Origin: VAZQ01 sp963702695 | Lineage (GTDB): Bacteria; Pseudomonadota; Alphaproteobacteria; Rhizobiales; Xanthobacteraceae | DNA length: 64,000 bases | Reading direction: 5' to 3' | Assembly (NCBI GenBank): GCA_963702695.1 | Contig: CAVPDS010000029.1 | Coordinates: 248,001-312,000 of the forward strand | In this document: piece by piece, positions 9,314 to 18,126 of the stretch | Position numbering within the stretch: position 1 is the first letter of the stretch | Layout: every line of letters begins with the position of its first letter | The notes under the pieces: generated by a model | The model's input: only the letters and a program-made list of their open reading frames with translations | What the model was told of the DNA's origin: nothing | Database searches by the model: none | Translations under genes and position numbers: made by a program

Positions 9314-9931
9314 CTACGCCGCGTCGGCCTTGCTCATCGCCGCGTCGAACATCTTGGCCACGTGCTCCCAGTTGACCAGGTGATCGACGAAGGCCTTGAG
9401 GTAATCCGGCCGGCGGTTGCGATAGTCGATGTAGTAGGAGTGCTCCCAGACGTCGCAGCCCAGGATCGGCAGCGCGCCATGAACGAGCGGATTTTCGCCG
9501 TTCGCACTCTTCATGACGACGATCTTGCCGCCCTTCACCGCCAGCCAGCACCAGCCGGAGCCGAACTGCGACACGCCGGCGGCGATGAGTTCCTCCTTCA
9601 TCTTGTCGAAGGAGCCGAGGTCGGCGACGATCTTCTTTTCCAGGTTGGCGGGCAGCTTGTTGCCGCCGCCGTTGGGCTTCATCCACTGCCAGAAATGCAG
9701 GTGGTTGTAATGTTGCGCGGCGTTATTGAAGAGGCCCTGGTTTTGATTGAACGAGCCTTTCACCACCTCTTCGAGGGACTTTCCCTCCAGTGGCGTACCC
9801 TTGATCATGTTATTGGCGTTGTTGACGTAGGCGAGATGATGCTTGTCGTGATGATATTCGAGCGTTTCGCGCGACATATAGGGGGCCAGCGCGTCATAGG
9901 CGTACGGAAGGTCAGGCAGCGTAAAGGACAT
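9314..9931 (-). CDS. sodB: Superoxide dismutase, Fe/Mn family
   Basis: Converts superoxide to hydrogen peroxide and oxygen. The protein has about 205 residues with the metal ligands in the expected places: His27 in LEYHHDKHH, a second His in AAQHYNHLHFW, and the Asp and His of GCDVWEHSYYIDY. GSGWCWL before the last pair is also family-typical. It has no signal peptide, so it is cytosolic. Fe versus Mn preference cannot be read with certainty. ATG 9931 is preferred to an adjacent GTG; a GGAG site lies upstream. It is transcribed alone. Confidence 0.95.
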   Translation of the reverse strand: MSFTLPDLPYAYDALAPYMSRETLEYHHDKHHLAYVNNANNMIKGTPLEGKSLEEVVKGSFNQNQGLFNNAAQHYNHLHFWQWMKPNGGGNKLPANLEKKIVADLGSFDKMKEELIAAGVSQFGSGWCWLAVKGGKIVVMKSANGENPLVHGALPILGCDVWEHSYYIDYRNRRPDYLKAFVDHLVNWEHVAKMFDAAMSKADAA

Positions 9932-10289
9932 CACATTTCTCCGAGAATCATGGGCGCCGCGTCAACGCGGGAGAGAGTTTCCAGTTCCTCGGGTCGGTCG
10001 CGTGGCTGCGGGATCCCATTGGAACCAGCATTCCAGGGTATACTATGTTGCCTTGGGCTGGCAATTTGAGGGGAAAACCCATCGGTCGACATGGCGGCTG
10101 CGGCTTTAGGCGGCGCTGTCCTGCCGCCCGGTTCGTGTTTGGCCGGCGCTCAAATCCGAGCGAAGTGAGCAGCTTGCTGCCTTTGTCGCCCGAATGACAT
10201 ATTAAGCACATTGATAGGTAGACCATCTCCCAGCCACATTGGTCATTGCGGTCCAGGCAGAACATGACGAAAATAGTCTGGTAACCATA
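9932..10289. other. Intergenic region, no gene seen
   Basis: This 358-bp gap separates the divergent sodB and proline-rich membrane protein genes, so it should hold both promoters. A minus-strand reading frame across it has no recognisable domain and low-complexity composition. I could not pick out a convincing promoter box. Confidence 0.5.
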
Positions 10290-11438
10290 ATGCCTTGGGC
10301 AGCGAGTAAGGGTTTGGGCGGGGCGCGTCGGCGTATGTCTGTGATCTTGTTGATGGCGGGTAGTTTTCTTGCGGTGGCCGGCGTGGCCCTCGTCGGCTTC
10401 GGCGTGGGCGCGGTGCTCACGGACGTCGGAAGCACGCTGATCATCTCAGGGACGATCGCATTCACGGGTGGCCTGATCCTGGCTGCCATCGGGGTCGCGG
10501 TGGGCGAGTTGACCCGGATCGCCAACGCGCTGCGGATGCGGCCTGTCGCTCGTCCCGTCCGCCCCCTTGAGGCCGCAGAGCCGGTGCCTGCGGCCCGGCC
10601 GCCGCTGCCGCGCGCGCCGGCGCCGCCAAAGCCCAGGGCTGCTCCGCCCGTCAACGAGCTTCCCGACGCCGAACCGCGCGCGCCGGCGGTGGTGCGGCCA
10701 CCCGAGCCGCGGCCGATCGAGACCCGGACGGAGCCGCGCCCGGTTGAAGCGCGATCTTTCGAGCCGCCGGCACCCATCGTTCGTGCGCCGCTGCCGCGCG
10801 TCCCGCGCCCGCAGGCCAACTCGACCGTTGATGTTTCCGCCAACGCGATCGAACGCTTGCGGTCGAACTTGCCGCGCCCGGAACGCAAGCCCGACGCGAT
10901 CGCGGACTTCGACGACGCCACGTTGTCGCCGAACGTCGGAACGTCCCATTCTCAGGGACCGGGGGAGGCCGCCCCGACGCTGAAACCCCCGGTTGAAGCG
11001 CTCGCTACGGAAGCTCCAGCAGAAAACGGCGCGCCGCGGCTTGATTTCCTGTTCCGGTCGAAGCCGTCACGTTCACGGCGGTCGCAGCCGACCTTTGATG
11101 CGCTGTGGCCCAAGCGCGCCGGCGACGCCGAAGCGGGGGTCGAGGACCAGCAGGCAGAGCCGGGAGCGGAACCTCCGACCGCCGAACAGCCGCCGGCGGA
11201 CAAGCCGGTTTCGCAAGCGCCAACCGCGGCATCGCTCATGGACGGTGCACCGCGAGCGGCCGATGCAGCGCAGACCTCGGCGCCGCCGCAGCCGGGGACA
11301 ATTCTCAAGTCGGGTGTCGTCGACGGGATGCCCTATACGCTCTACGCCGATGGCGCGATCGAGGCGCAGCTTCCCGAAGGAACGGTACGGTTCGGCTCGA
11401 TCCGAGAGCTGCGCGCTCATATCGAGATCAACAGTTAG
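10290..11438 (+). CDS. Proline-rich membrane protein, function unknown
   Basis: About 382 residues. Two hydrophobic helices lie near the N-terminus (roughly residues 17-40 and 47-70). Then comes a long proline/alanine/arginine-rich low-complexity region up to about residue 300, and a short folded-looking C-terminus (GTILKSGVVDGMPYTLYADGAIEAQLPEGTVRFGS). The layout suggests an inner-membrane anchor with a flexible tail carrying a small C-terminal module. Related proteins occur in Bradyrhizobium-type genomes as hypotheticals. ATG 10290 or ATG 10335 are possible starts; an upstream TTG (10239) is less likely. It converges with msrB, with 1 bp between the stops. Confidence 0.65.
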   Translation: MPWAASKGLGGARRRMSVILLMAGSFLAVAGVALVGFGVGAVLTDVGSTLIISGTIAFTGGLILAAIGVAVGELTRIANALRMRPVARPVRPLEAAEPVPAARPPLPRAPAPPKPRAAPPVNELPDAEPRAPAVVRPPEPRPIETRTEPRPVEARSFEPPAPIVRAPLPRVPRPQANSTVDVSANAIERLRSNLPRPERKPDAIADFDDATLSPNVGTSHSQGPGEAAPTLKPPVEALATEAPAENGAPRLDFLFRSKPSRSRRSQPTFDALWPKRAGDAEAGVEDQQAEPGAEPPTAEQPPADKPVSQAPTAASLMDGAPRAADAAQTSAPPQPGTILKSGVVDGMPYTLYADGAIEAQLPEGTVRFGSIRELRAHIEINS

Positions 11439-11439
11439 A

Positions 11440-11880
11440 TCATTTCTTCTCAGTCTCCGTGCTGCCGGCCTCGGGCGCGAAGTTGAGCGCCGTCCCGTTG
11501 ATGCAGTAACGCGCACCGGTCGGCTTCGGTCCATCCGGAAAGACGTGACCGAGATGAGCTTCGCAAGCGGCGCAACGCACTTCGGTGCGCGTCATGAAGA
11601 ACGAGCGGTCCGTGTGCTCGCTGACGGCGACCTTCTCCACCGGCGCCCAGAAACTCGGCCAGCCCGTGCCGGAATTGAATTTCGTCTGCGAGGAGAACAG
11701 CGGTGCGCCGCAGCAGACGCAGCGATAGAGGCCGGCTGCCTTTTCGTTCCAGTACGGACCGCTGAAAGCACGTTCGGTGCCGTGTTGCCGCGTGACGTGG
11801 TACTGCGCGGCGGAGAGTTGCCTTTGCCATTCGGCGTCGGACTTGACGACTTTCAGGGACGGATTGTCGGACGACTTCAT
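11440..11880 (-). CDS. msrB: Peptide-methionine (R)-S-oxide reductase
   Basis: Reduces methionine-R-sulfoxide in proteins. The 146-residue cytosolic form has two zinc-binding CxxC pairs (C54-x-x-C57 and C103-x-x-C106), the FNSGTGWPSFWAP and HLGHVFPDGP signatures, and the catalytic Cys126 in GARYCINGTAL. ATG 11880 is chosen because family similarity begins just after it; the reading frame could extend to 11970 but with unlikely sequence. It stands alone, converging on the proline-rich membrane protein gene. Confidence 0.95.
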   Translation of the reverse strand: MKSSDNPSLKVVKSDAEWQRQLSAAQYHVTRQHGTERAFSGPYWNEKAAGLYRCVCCGAPLFSSQTKFNSGTGWPSFWAPVEKVAVSEHTDRSFFMTRTEVRCAACEAHLGHVFPDGPKPTGARYCINGTALNFAPEAGSTETEKK

Positions 11881-12244
11881 CTTTGATCTCCACCGGATCA
11901 CCCGGGCACCATGTAGAACGTTGTGGAACCGGCACAATTCACATCTGGTCGACGCAGTGACCTGGAGCATGACTTGGGCCGCGTGCCGCTATCTTTGCTG
12001 CCAACGGTGATCGTCTGTAACATTGGCGATCATTATAGCAAGTTGTAAGGATTATTCCCCGGATTGGGGAAAGTCTTGTTGCTTTCTCCAAGAAATGTGA
12101 ATAAAACTACCTGATAAATCAGTCTTCCGAATCCGAATTCGTTCTAATAACGGCGGCGATACGCCAGCGGGACCGACAAATACCGAAAATGCCTGTCTAA
12201 GCCGGCAGACCGGTCAATTCAACCAAGTGCAAAGGCAGTACTCA
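11881..12244. promoter_or_regulatory. AT-rich upstream region of mucR with candidate promoter and operator
   Basis: This 364-bp gap is clearly more AT-rich than its surroundings from 12010 to 12130. It holds a TCCCC-GGATT-GGGGA inverted repeat at 12056-12070. About 20-50 bp further are a TTGTTG/TTGCTT and an AATAAA hexamer that could serve as -35 and -10 boxes. MucR/Ros proteins bind AT-rich DNA and often repress their own gene, so this is a plausible autoregulatory site. The assignment is by inspection only. Confidence 0.35.
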
Positions 12245-12658
12245 ATGGGCGACGGATCAGGCGGAACCTTCATCGAGCTGACGGCGGAAATCGTCTCGGC
12301 CTACGTGAGCAACAATTCCGTACCGGCCGGGGATTTATCGTCGCTGATCAGTCAGGTTCACACGGCGCTGACGCGGGTGTCCACAGGGCAGGGCGAAATG
12401 CCGATTGAGCCGTTGCGCCCGGCGATCTCGGTCAAGAAGTCGATTACGCCGGATTACATCGTTTGCCTTGAAGACGGCAAGAAGTTCAAGTCGCTCAAGC
12501 GCCATTTGCGCACGCAGTACAATATGACGCCCGAAACCTATCGTGAGAAATGGGCGCTTCCTCCGGATTATCCGATGGTGGCGCCGAACTACGCGGCGGC
12601 GCGCTCGCAGCTCGCCAAGCAGATGGGCCTCGGCCAGCAGCGCCGCCGACGCAAGTGA
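12245..12658 (+). CDS. mucR: MucR/Ros-family zinc-finger transcriptional regulator
   Basis: A 137-residue DNA-binding protein. The Ros/MucR core is plain: an N-terminal oligomerisation half (LTAEIVSAYVSNNSVP), then SVTPDYI-like SITPDYIVCLEDGKKFKSL, the H-x-R region KRHLRTQYNMTPETYREKW, and a basic tail (QQRRRRK). The zinc finger is the single-Cys prokaryotic type. These proteins regulate exopolysaccharide, motility and cell-cycle genes in alphaproteobacteria. ATG 12245 follows an AAAGGCAG ribosome site; the upstream GTG is less likely. A terminator follows the gene. Confidence 0.93.
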   Translation: MGDGSGGTFIELTAEIVSAYVSNNSVPAGDLSSLISQVHTALTRVSTGQGEMPIEPLRPAISVKKSITPDYIVCLEDGKKFKSLKRHLRTQYNMTPETYREKWALPPDYPMVAPNYAAARSQLAKQMGLGQQRRRRK

Positions 12659-12692
12659 GATCCACGTCTTTTGCAACGGTTTGACCCATGGC

Positions 12693-12723
12693 TGGCCGGG
12701 CTCCTCCTGGCCATTTCTTTTTT
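12693..12723 (+). terminator. Rho-independent terminator of mucR
   Basis: TGGCCGGG pairs with CCTGGCCA (one G-U pair) across a CTCCT loop, followed directly by TTTCTTTTTT. It begins 35 bp past the mucR stop. Confidence 0.85.
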
Positions 12724-12937
12724 GCGGCCTGGAGTTGGTTTGATCAGCATGCCGGGGTGGATCGCTCGACATACATCCTGAGCTTGACGTAAGGATCGTA
12801 GTCCTATAGGATTTTGGACCTAATTAGAATGAGGGTCCGATGCACGATCGTTTCGAATGTCCCGCCGCTAATCTTTCCCTCCATCAGTCCAACATCGCCG
12901 TCCGACCGGTCCGCTGCCGCGCCCGCGGAGCTTGCGC

Positions 12938-13738
12938 ATGACCCGCGCGAATTCTTCAGGCCTCCCCAAACCGGCAGAAAGGCTGCTCGCCCGCCTTGCC
13001 GCCGTCCCGCCCGGCGGAAAGGCTGTCGCAATCATCGATGCTGCGGCGGACGAAGCCTGCGTCGACACTCTCATCCATGCCGATCTTGCCGTCCGTCGGC
13101 CTGACGGTGCGCTGGCGATCACCCCCGTCGGGGCGGCGCATCTCGCCCGGCTTGCGATCGCGCGCAGCGGCTCCGGAATCGATCCGTTCCTCGGCCAGCA
13201 TCTCGCGCTCGCCCAGGGCGAGATCGAGACCGCGCAAGGCCGCGCCAGCGTCACGATCGACACCGCCGAAAGCCCACTGGCATGGCTTGCTCGCCGCAAA
13301 GGCCGCGACGGGCAGGCGATGATCGCGCCGGTGCAATTCCAGGCCGGCGAGCGGCTGCGCGCCGACTTCACGTGCGCGCAGCTCATGCCGCGCACGACCG
13401 CGAACTGGAACGCCTCAATCGCGCGCGACCGCCGCGCGAACGGCGAACGCAGCTTCACCGACGTCGTCATCGCCGCGCGCCAGCGCGTGCACCATGCGCT
13501 CGATGCGGTCGGGCCGGAATTCAAGGGGCTTCTGCTCGACGTCTGCTGCTTCCTCAAGCGGCTCGAAGACTGCGAGCGGGAGCGCAACTGGCCGCAGCGC
13601 TCGGCTAAAGTGGTGCTGCAACTCGGCCTTGAACGTCTCGCCCGCCACTACGGCTACGCAAGCGAGTTGCGCGGAGCAAAGCGCGCGCCCGTGCGGGCCT
13701 GGCTCGCCGACGATGCCAGCGAGATGCGCGCGGAATGA
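12938..13738 (+). CDS. DUF6456 domain protein
   Basis: 266 residues. The N-terminal half looks like a winged-helix segment (AERLLARLAAVPPGGKAVAIID). The C-terminal half (from about residue 150) contains RTTANWNASIA, FTDVVIAARQRVHHALDAVGPEF, LLLDVCCFLKRLEDCERERNWPQRSAKVVLQ and LGLERLARHYG, the hallmark region of DUF6456. This region is common in Hyphomicrobiales and resembles a DNA-associated regulator; no function is known to me. ATG 12938 is preferred to a TTG two codons upstream. It is a single gene, converging with sufE. Confidence 0.8.
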   Translation: MTRANSSGLPKPAERLLARLAAVPPGGKAVAIIDAAADEACVDTLIHADLAVRRPDGALAITPVGAAHLARLAIARSGSGIDPFLGQHLALAQGEIETAQGRASVTIDTAESPLAWLARRKGRDGQAMIAPVQFQAGERLRADFTCAQLMPRTTANWNASIARDRRANGERSFTDVVIAARQRVHHALDAVGPEFKGLLLDVCCFLKRLEDCERERNWPQRSAKVVLQLGLERLARHYGYASELRGAKRAPVRAWLADDASEMRAE

Positions 13739-13788
13739 AGTTGTTGGCCGGAGCGCCGCTTTCTCCCTGCCGTTTTGCACAGGCCATG

Positions 13789-13820
13789 GTTTCCCTTCCC
13801 TCGCTCGCGGGGGAGGGAGA
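13789..13820. repeat. Short inverted repeat between convergent genes
   Basis: CTTCCCTC...GCTCGCGG...GGAGGGAG forms an imperfect hairpin between the stops of the DUF6456 gene and sufE. It could act as a bidirectional transcription barrier; no clear T tract on the plus strand. Confidence 0.4.
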
Positions 13821-13831
13821 AAAAGCCGGAG

Positions 13832-14260
13832 CTACGCCACCGCGGTCAGCGCGGTGCGCGCGTCGTGGCGGATGCGTTCGACCATCGATCGAAACCCGTT
13901 GGACCGCTGCGGCGTCAGATGCTCGCGCAGGCCCAGGCGATTGAACAGGTCGATGGCGTCGCTTGAAAGGATCTCCTGCGCGTGCCGGCCGGAATAGAAG
14001 GCGAAGAGGATCGCGATCAGCCCGCGCACGATGTGGGCGTCGCTGTCGCCGGCGAAGCTGAGCACCGGCCCGCCGGTCCCGTTCGGCTTGACCGTCGTGG
14101 CGAGCCATACCTGGCTGGCGCAGCCTTGCACCTTGTTCACATCGGTGCGGTCGCGCTCCGACAGCGCAGGCAGCGTGCGGCCGAGCTCGATCACATAGCG
14201 GTAGCGGTCGTCCCACTCTTCGAGCAGCGAAAAATTATCGATGATCTCGTCAATCGCCAT
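13832..14260 (-). CDS. sufE: Cysteine desulfuration protein SufE
   Basis: SufE accepts sulfur from the cysteine desulfurase SufS for Fe-S cluster assembly. The 142-residue protein has the normal family layout: IIDNFSLLEEWDDRYRYVIELG at the N-terminus, then KVQGCASQVWL with the sulfur-accepting Cys51, GDSDAHIVRGLIAIL, and the C-terminal LGLREHLTPQRSNGFRSM. No other suf genes are in the window, so it is unlinked from the main cluster here. Its upstream region contains the terminator of the DUF5330 gene. Confidence 0.95.
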   Translation of the reverse strand: MAIDEIIDNFSLLEEWDDRYRYVIELGRTLPALSERDRTDVNKVQGCASQVWLATTVKPNGTGGPVLSFAGDSDAHIVRGLIAILFAFYSGRHAQEILSSDAIDLFNRLGLREHLTPQRSNGFRSMVERIRHDARTALTAVA

Positions 14261-14342
14261 GAGTTTGCGCCGTTTTGCGATGCTTCCGCATACCCGTATA
14301 TGGGTCTGGGCGATAGTCTGGCGAAGGCCCGCCGCAGAAATG

Positions 14343-14384
14343 AAAAAGCCCCGACGGTCGACTGTTGAGGTCGACCATCGGGGG
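14343..14384 (-). terminator. Rho-independent terminator of the DUF5330 gene
   Basis: On the minus strand CCCCGATGGTCGAC pairs with GTCGACCGTCGGGG (one mismatch in 14 bp) around a 7-nt loop, followed by CTTTTTC. It lies 60 bp beyond the stop of the gene at 14445-14873 and before sufE, so it separates the two transcripts. Confidence 0.85.
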
Positions 14385-14444
14385 ATGCCCGGTGGATAGG
14401 GCCCAAGGAATTGGAAAGTCAGAACCGGAAATCAGGACCAAAAA

Positions 14445-14873
14445 TCAGAGGCTGAGGCGTCCGGCGGAACGCTCGCGTGCTTCTTTGCGGGGTTGCGGGC
14501 CGCGCCAGGGAGTTGCGAGATCCGCCGGCGTCAGCGTCTGTTGCGAAGGGCGTGCGGCCGGGAGCGGCGTGGCGTCGACGGCGACCGTGCCGGTCGCCGT
14601 GTCGTTCGGCCCAAGCTGCTCGTTGAGGAACTCGTAGAGCATCTTGGCGCCGGCCTGCACCCGGTAGCCGATGGTGGTCGCCGCCTGCGATCCGACGACG
14701 CAGGCGTCGGGTTGACGCTCGCAGAAGCCGCGCATGTCCGAGATCGCCGCGCGCGCCGCCGAGAATGCTTCCATCGTGCCGACCTGTCCCTGCGGCGTCG
14801 GGCGCGAGCCGCCGCTCGGCAGCAGGACCAGGATGAGGCCCAGCCAGAACGTCATTCGTAACAGGAAGCGCAT
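14445..14873 (-). CDS. DUF5330 domain protein, membrane-anchored or secreted
   Basis: 142 residues starting with a hydrophobic segment (MRFLLRMTFWLGLILVLLPSG). Then comes the DUF5330 core: VGTMEAFSAARAAISDMRGFCERQPDACVVGSQ, with two conserved cysteines, and AGAKMLYEFLNEQLG. The C-terminus is a variable basic/proline tail. The family is confined to Hyphomicrobiales as far as I recall, and no role is known. The N-terminal helix could be a signal peptide or an anchor. It is a single gene with its own terminator. Confidence 0.85.
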   Translation of the reverse strand: MRFLLRMTFWLGLILVLLPSGGSRPTPQGQVGTMEAFSAARAAISDMRGFCERQPDACVVGSQAATTIGYRVQAGAKMLYEFLNEQLGPNDTATGTVAVDATPLPAARPSQQTLTPADLATPWRGPQPRKEARERSAGRLSL

Positions 14874-15284
14874 CAGCCCGCCCGAAGTTTCCCCACGGCC
14901 TAGGTTGGCCGCATCGGTGAGACCCTAGCAGCCAGGCTTGAAAGCGCGGTTCGCGCCGTCGCCCGGTTTTTGTCCAGTTTTGAGGCGAATGCGCTTCAAA
15001 TTTTCCGACAATTTGAATGATTTGCCGGAGCGGCCGGCGCACTGTTGCGCCTTCGGCTACCGGCCCGCGAGCAGCCACCCGGGCGGCACGATCGTTAGGA
15101 TTTGCAACCGACCATTCACCATTTCTTACGATTGGGTACGCGGCCCTCAACGAAAACAACGCCGCGGCGTTGTGAAAGGGCGTGCAGTCGCGGTCTTTAG
15201 CTTTCGCTTAAGCCGGCTCTGACACGATCCGCCGCCGTAAAATAAGGGGAGCGCGTCTCGCATCGACGGACGTGCACAGGGACC
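14874..15284. other. Intergenic region, no gene seen
   Basis: This 411-bp gap lies between the divergent DUF5330 and histidine kinase genes. No conserved reading frame, tRNA or clear hairpin terminator was found; promoters for both genes should be here. Confidence 0.5.
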
Positions 15285-17099
15285 GTGGGTTTCTTCGCAG
15301 CGATCCGCGACTATACCGACACGCTGGTGCATCCGTCCGCGCAGCAGGATGCGCTGACGGCCGCGCGGCACCGCGCGTTCATTGCGCCGCGCCTCCTCGG
15401 CAGCGTGGCTGCACTCGCCGCCTTCCCGATCTATGTGACGATGCGCGGCGTGCCGAGCCCGATCGAGGTTGTCGTCTTTGCGTGGCTCGTCGCGCCGATC
15501 CTCATCGCCTACTTTCTTTCGCGCACCGGACGATATGAGCGCGCGCATGCGCTTTCATCGCTGGCGCTCACGGGCCTGGTGACGGCGGTGGCGGTTGAAA
15601 CCGGCGGCATCAGCTCGTTCGCCGCGATCTGGCTGGTGGTGGTGCCGCTCGAAGCCGTCCTGTCGGCGTCGCGTCGCGTGGTCGCCCTCGCATCGACATT
15701 TGCGCTTGGTGGCGCCGGGCTGCTCCTGTTGATGGGGGCGCTCGATCTGTTGCCGCCCGCGATCGAGCACGCACAGGCGGCGCTCGCGGCGCTTGGCATC
15801 ATCTCGGCGGCGCTCTATGCGACCGGGCTCGCGCTTGGCGCGGAGTCGCTTGCACGCACCAGTTTCGCGCGCCTCTATGCCGAGGAGGACCGCTATCGCC
15901 TGCTCGCCGGCAACATGGCCGACGTCATCACGCGGCACGGCAAGAACGGTGTGGTGATGTTCATCTCGCCGGCCGCCGAGCGAATGTTCCGCACCTGTGT
16001 GCAGGATTTGTTGGGGTTTGGACTGTTCGATCGCGTGTATGTCTCCGACCGTCCGGGCTTTCTCACCGCCCTCGCCGATTCGGCGACGCTGCGCGAAGGC
16101 CGTTCCGTCGAGTTCCGGGTGCGGTGCGCCCAGGACGATGGCATGGTGGGCGTCGATTTCGTCTGGGTCGAGATGTGCTGCCGTCCGCTCGATCATACCG
16201 GCGATGACGTGGCCGCCGAGCACGACGTGGTCGCGGTGATGCGCGACATCACCAGGCGCAAGGTGCAGGAGCATGCGCTCGAGCATGCGCGCTCCGAAGC
16301 CGAGATTGCGAATGCCGCCAAGAGCCGCTTCCTCGCGACCATGAGCCATGAGTTGCGCACACCGCTCAATGCCATCATCGGTTTCTCGGAAATGCTCACC
16401 AAGGAATCCGCGCTGATGATCGACGCGCAGCGGCGGCACGACTATGCGCATCTCATCAACGAATCCGGGCATCATCTGCTCTCGGTCGTCAACGGCATCC
16501 TCGATATGTCGAAGATCGAGACCGGCAACTTCGAGATCACGCCCGAGCCGTTCGCGCCCCGCCAGGTGATCGACGATTGCTGCGATCTCCTAAACCACCG
16601 CGCCCGCGAAGGCGGGATCGAGATCGTCACACGGCTGCCCGACGATCTGCCCGATGTGGTGGCCGACAAGCGGTCACTCCATCAGATCATGCTCAACCTC
16701 CTGTGCAACGCCATCAAGTTCACGGCCGACGGCGGCAAGGTGGTGGTGAGCGCAAACAGCGAACCAAACGCGATCGTCGTAACGGTCGAAGATACCGGCG
16801 TCGGCATCGGCGCTGACGACCTGCCGCGCGTCGGCGAGCCGTTCTTTCAGGCGCGCTCGTCATATGACAGGCGGCACGACGGAACCGGGCTCGGGCTCTC
16901 GATCGTGCGGGGACTGCTCGCCCTGCACGGCGGCGAACTGCAGATCGCCAGCCGGCTCGGGGAGGGAACCTCGGTCTCGATCCGCCTTCCGCTCGATTGC
17001 GAAAAGGCGCGCACCAGCGGCGAGCAGAGCAAAGTGAGCCGGCTGGTCTCACGTTCCGTGGAGGAAGATTCAGAAATGCGGGTGAAGAAACGTGCGTAG
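15285..17099 (+). CDS. Membrane PAS-domain sensor histidine kinase
   Basis: 604 residues. Hydrophobic segments between about 36 and 185 form five or six membrane helices. A PAS domain follows (about 203-320, ending VVAVMRDITRRK). The HisKA domain has SHELRTPLNAIIGFSEM with phospho-accepting His355. The HATPase_c domain has N-box LNLLCNAIKFT (Asn475), DTGVGIG and GTGLGLSIVRGLL. All catalytic boxes are intact. It belongs to the PleC/DivL-like cell-cycle kinase group common in alphaproteobacteria. No response regulator is adjacent. The start is GTG. The 3' end overlaps the next gene by 8 bp. Confidence 0.9.
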   Translation: MGFFAAIRDYTDTLVHPSAQQDALTAARHRAFIAPRLLGSVAALAAFPIYVTMRGVPSPIEVVVFAWLVAPILIAYFLSRTGRYERAHALSSLALTGLVTAVAVETGGISSFAAIWLVVVPLEAVLSASRRVVALASTFALGGAGLLLLMGALDLLPPAIEHAQAALAALGIISAALYATGLALGAESLARTSFARLYAEEDRYRLLAGNMADVITRHGKNGVVMFISPAAERMFRTCVQDLLGFGLFDRVYVSDRPGFLTALADSATLREGRSVEFRVRCAQDDGMVGVDFVWVEMCCRPLDHTGDDVAAEHDVVAVMRDITRRKVQEHALEHARSEAEIANAAKSRFLATMSHELRTPLNAIIGFSEMLTKESALMIDAQRRHDYAHLINESGHHLLSVVNGILDMSKIETGNFEITPEPFAPRQVIDDCCDLLNHRAREGGIEIVTRLPDDLPDVVADKRSLHQIMLNLLCNAIKFTADGGKVVVSANSEPNAIVVTVEDTGVGIGADDLPRVGEPFFQARSSYDRRHDGTGLGLSIVRGLLALHGGELQIASRLGEGTSVSIRLPLDCEKARTSGEQSKVSRLVSRSVEEDSEMRVKKRA

Positions 17100-17712
17100 C
17101 GAAGGCGTCCGCGCCAGCCGTGCCAGTGCAGATTTCGACGATGAAGGGGAGGTCGAGCGCCGCCCCGGGCTGTTGCAGCGGTTGGGCTGGAGCCCGCGCG
17201 ACGCGGTGGGCTTCGTCGTCGCTGTGTTCGCGTCGGGCGCGATCCTGATCAACATCATGTTCATGCAGCCGGGGCCGCGCGAGGCGCCGAAGTTCAAGCG
17301 TGTGCCACTGCAGAGCGCCGCCGCCGAGACCAGGAGCGCGTCCGTTCCCGTCGTGCCGCGGGCGCGTCCGGTCGAATCGGCCCCCGCCAGGAACGAGGCT
17401 GGCGCGCCGGCGCGCGTGCAGCCGAAGTCGGCGAAAACGACCGCGTCCGTGTCGTCACACCGGCTGAGCGCGGCGCCGTTGCGTCAGGATCCGATCGCGG
17501 AGCTCATCGCGCCGACCAAGCGGGTGCTGGCGGTGCAGCGCGCGCTCTCCGATTTCGGCTACGGGCAGATCAAACCGACCGGCATTCTCGATGCCGAGAC
17601 GCAAGCCGCGATCGAAAAGTTCGAACGCACGCGCAAGCTTCCGGTCACTGGTCAAGCATCGGAACGCGTCGCGCGCGAACTCGCGAGCGTCGTCGGACAT
17701 CCGATCGAATAG
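17092..17712 (+). CDS. Membrane-anchored peptidoglycan-binding domain protein
   Basis: 206 residues, GTG start overlapping the kinase gene. A single membrane helix lies at about residues 37-57 (AVGFVVAVFASGAILINIM). A proline/alanine-rich periplasmic linker follows, then a PG_binding_1-like domain at about 140-200 (VLAVQRALSDFGYGQIKPTGILDAETQAAIEKFERTRKLPVTG). The overlap with the kinase suggests the two are made together; a cell-wall-anchored partner of the sensor is possible but inferred. Confidence 0.8.
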   Translation: MRSEGVRASRASADFDDEGEVERRPGLLQRLGWSPRDAVGFVVAVFASGAILINIMFMQPGPREAPKFKRVPLQSAAAETRSASVPVVPRARPVESAPARNEAGAPARVQPKSAKTTASVSSHRLSAAPLRQDPIAELIAPTKRVLAVQRALSDFGYGQIKPTGILDAETQAAIEKFERTRKLPVTGQASERVARELASVVGHPIE

Positions 17713-17775
17713 CGATTTGCGCAACGCGCCGGAACGCGGCATATCCGGACCGGTCTCCGCAACAGCGGCCGTGTC

Positions 17776-18123
17776 ATGCGATTGAAGTCCGCGATCTGGG
17801 TCGCCGCCTATGTCCGTCGCTGTCACATCGAAGGCGCGTTCGCGGCGGTACGCCGCCGCGGTGCGGAAGATGCCGGGGCGATCTTCATCAAGCTCAACCG
17901 GCTCGACGGCACCGCTGTACTGTTCAGCCCGGCGCCTCAGAGCGTGTTCGACGAAGCCCACCCCAGCGATCGCGCCTTCGTTCGTTCGTCGGGGGAACAG
18001 CCGGTGCCAGAGGACAAGATCGAGGAACGGCTGACACGAGAAATCCGTTTCGATCCCGATACTTGGATCGTCGAAGTCGAGGACCGCGCCGGCCGGCATT
18101 TCCTCGACAATGTCGTGAGCTGA
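17776..18123 (+). CDS. DUF1491 family protein
   Basis: A 115-residue protein matching DUF1491: the N-terminal WVAAYVRRCHIEGAFAAVRRRGAEDAGAIFIKL and the C-terminal RLTREIRFDPDTWIVEVEDRAG. The family is found widely in alphaproteobacteria, small, cytosolic and uncharacterised. It is 63 bp downstream of the peptidoglycan-binding gene on the same strand and may be part of that transcript. It converges with the DUF2336 gene, leaving 3 bp between stops. Confidence 0.88.
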   Translation: MRLKSAIWVAAYVRRCHIEGAFAAVRRRGAEDAGAIFIKLNRLDGTAVLFSPAPQSVFDEAHPSDRAFVRSSGEQPVPEDKIEERLTREIRFDPDTWIVEVEDRAGRHFLDNVVS

Positions 18124-18126
18124 GGT

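Noticed and set aside
9948..10265. 105-residue minus-strand frame upstream of sodB
   Set aside because: No recognisable domain or ribosome site, and composition is uneven; left as intergenic.
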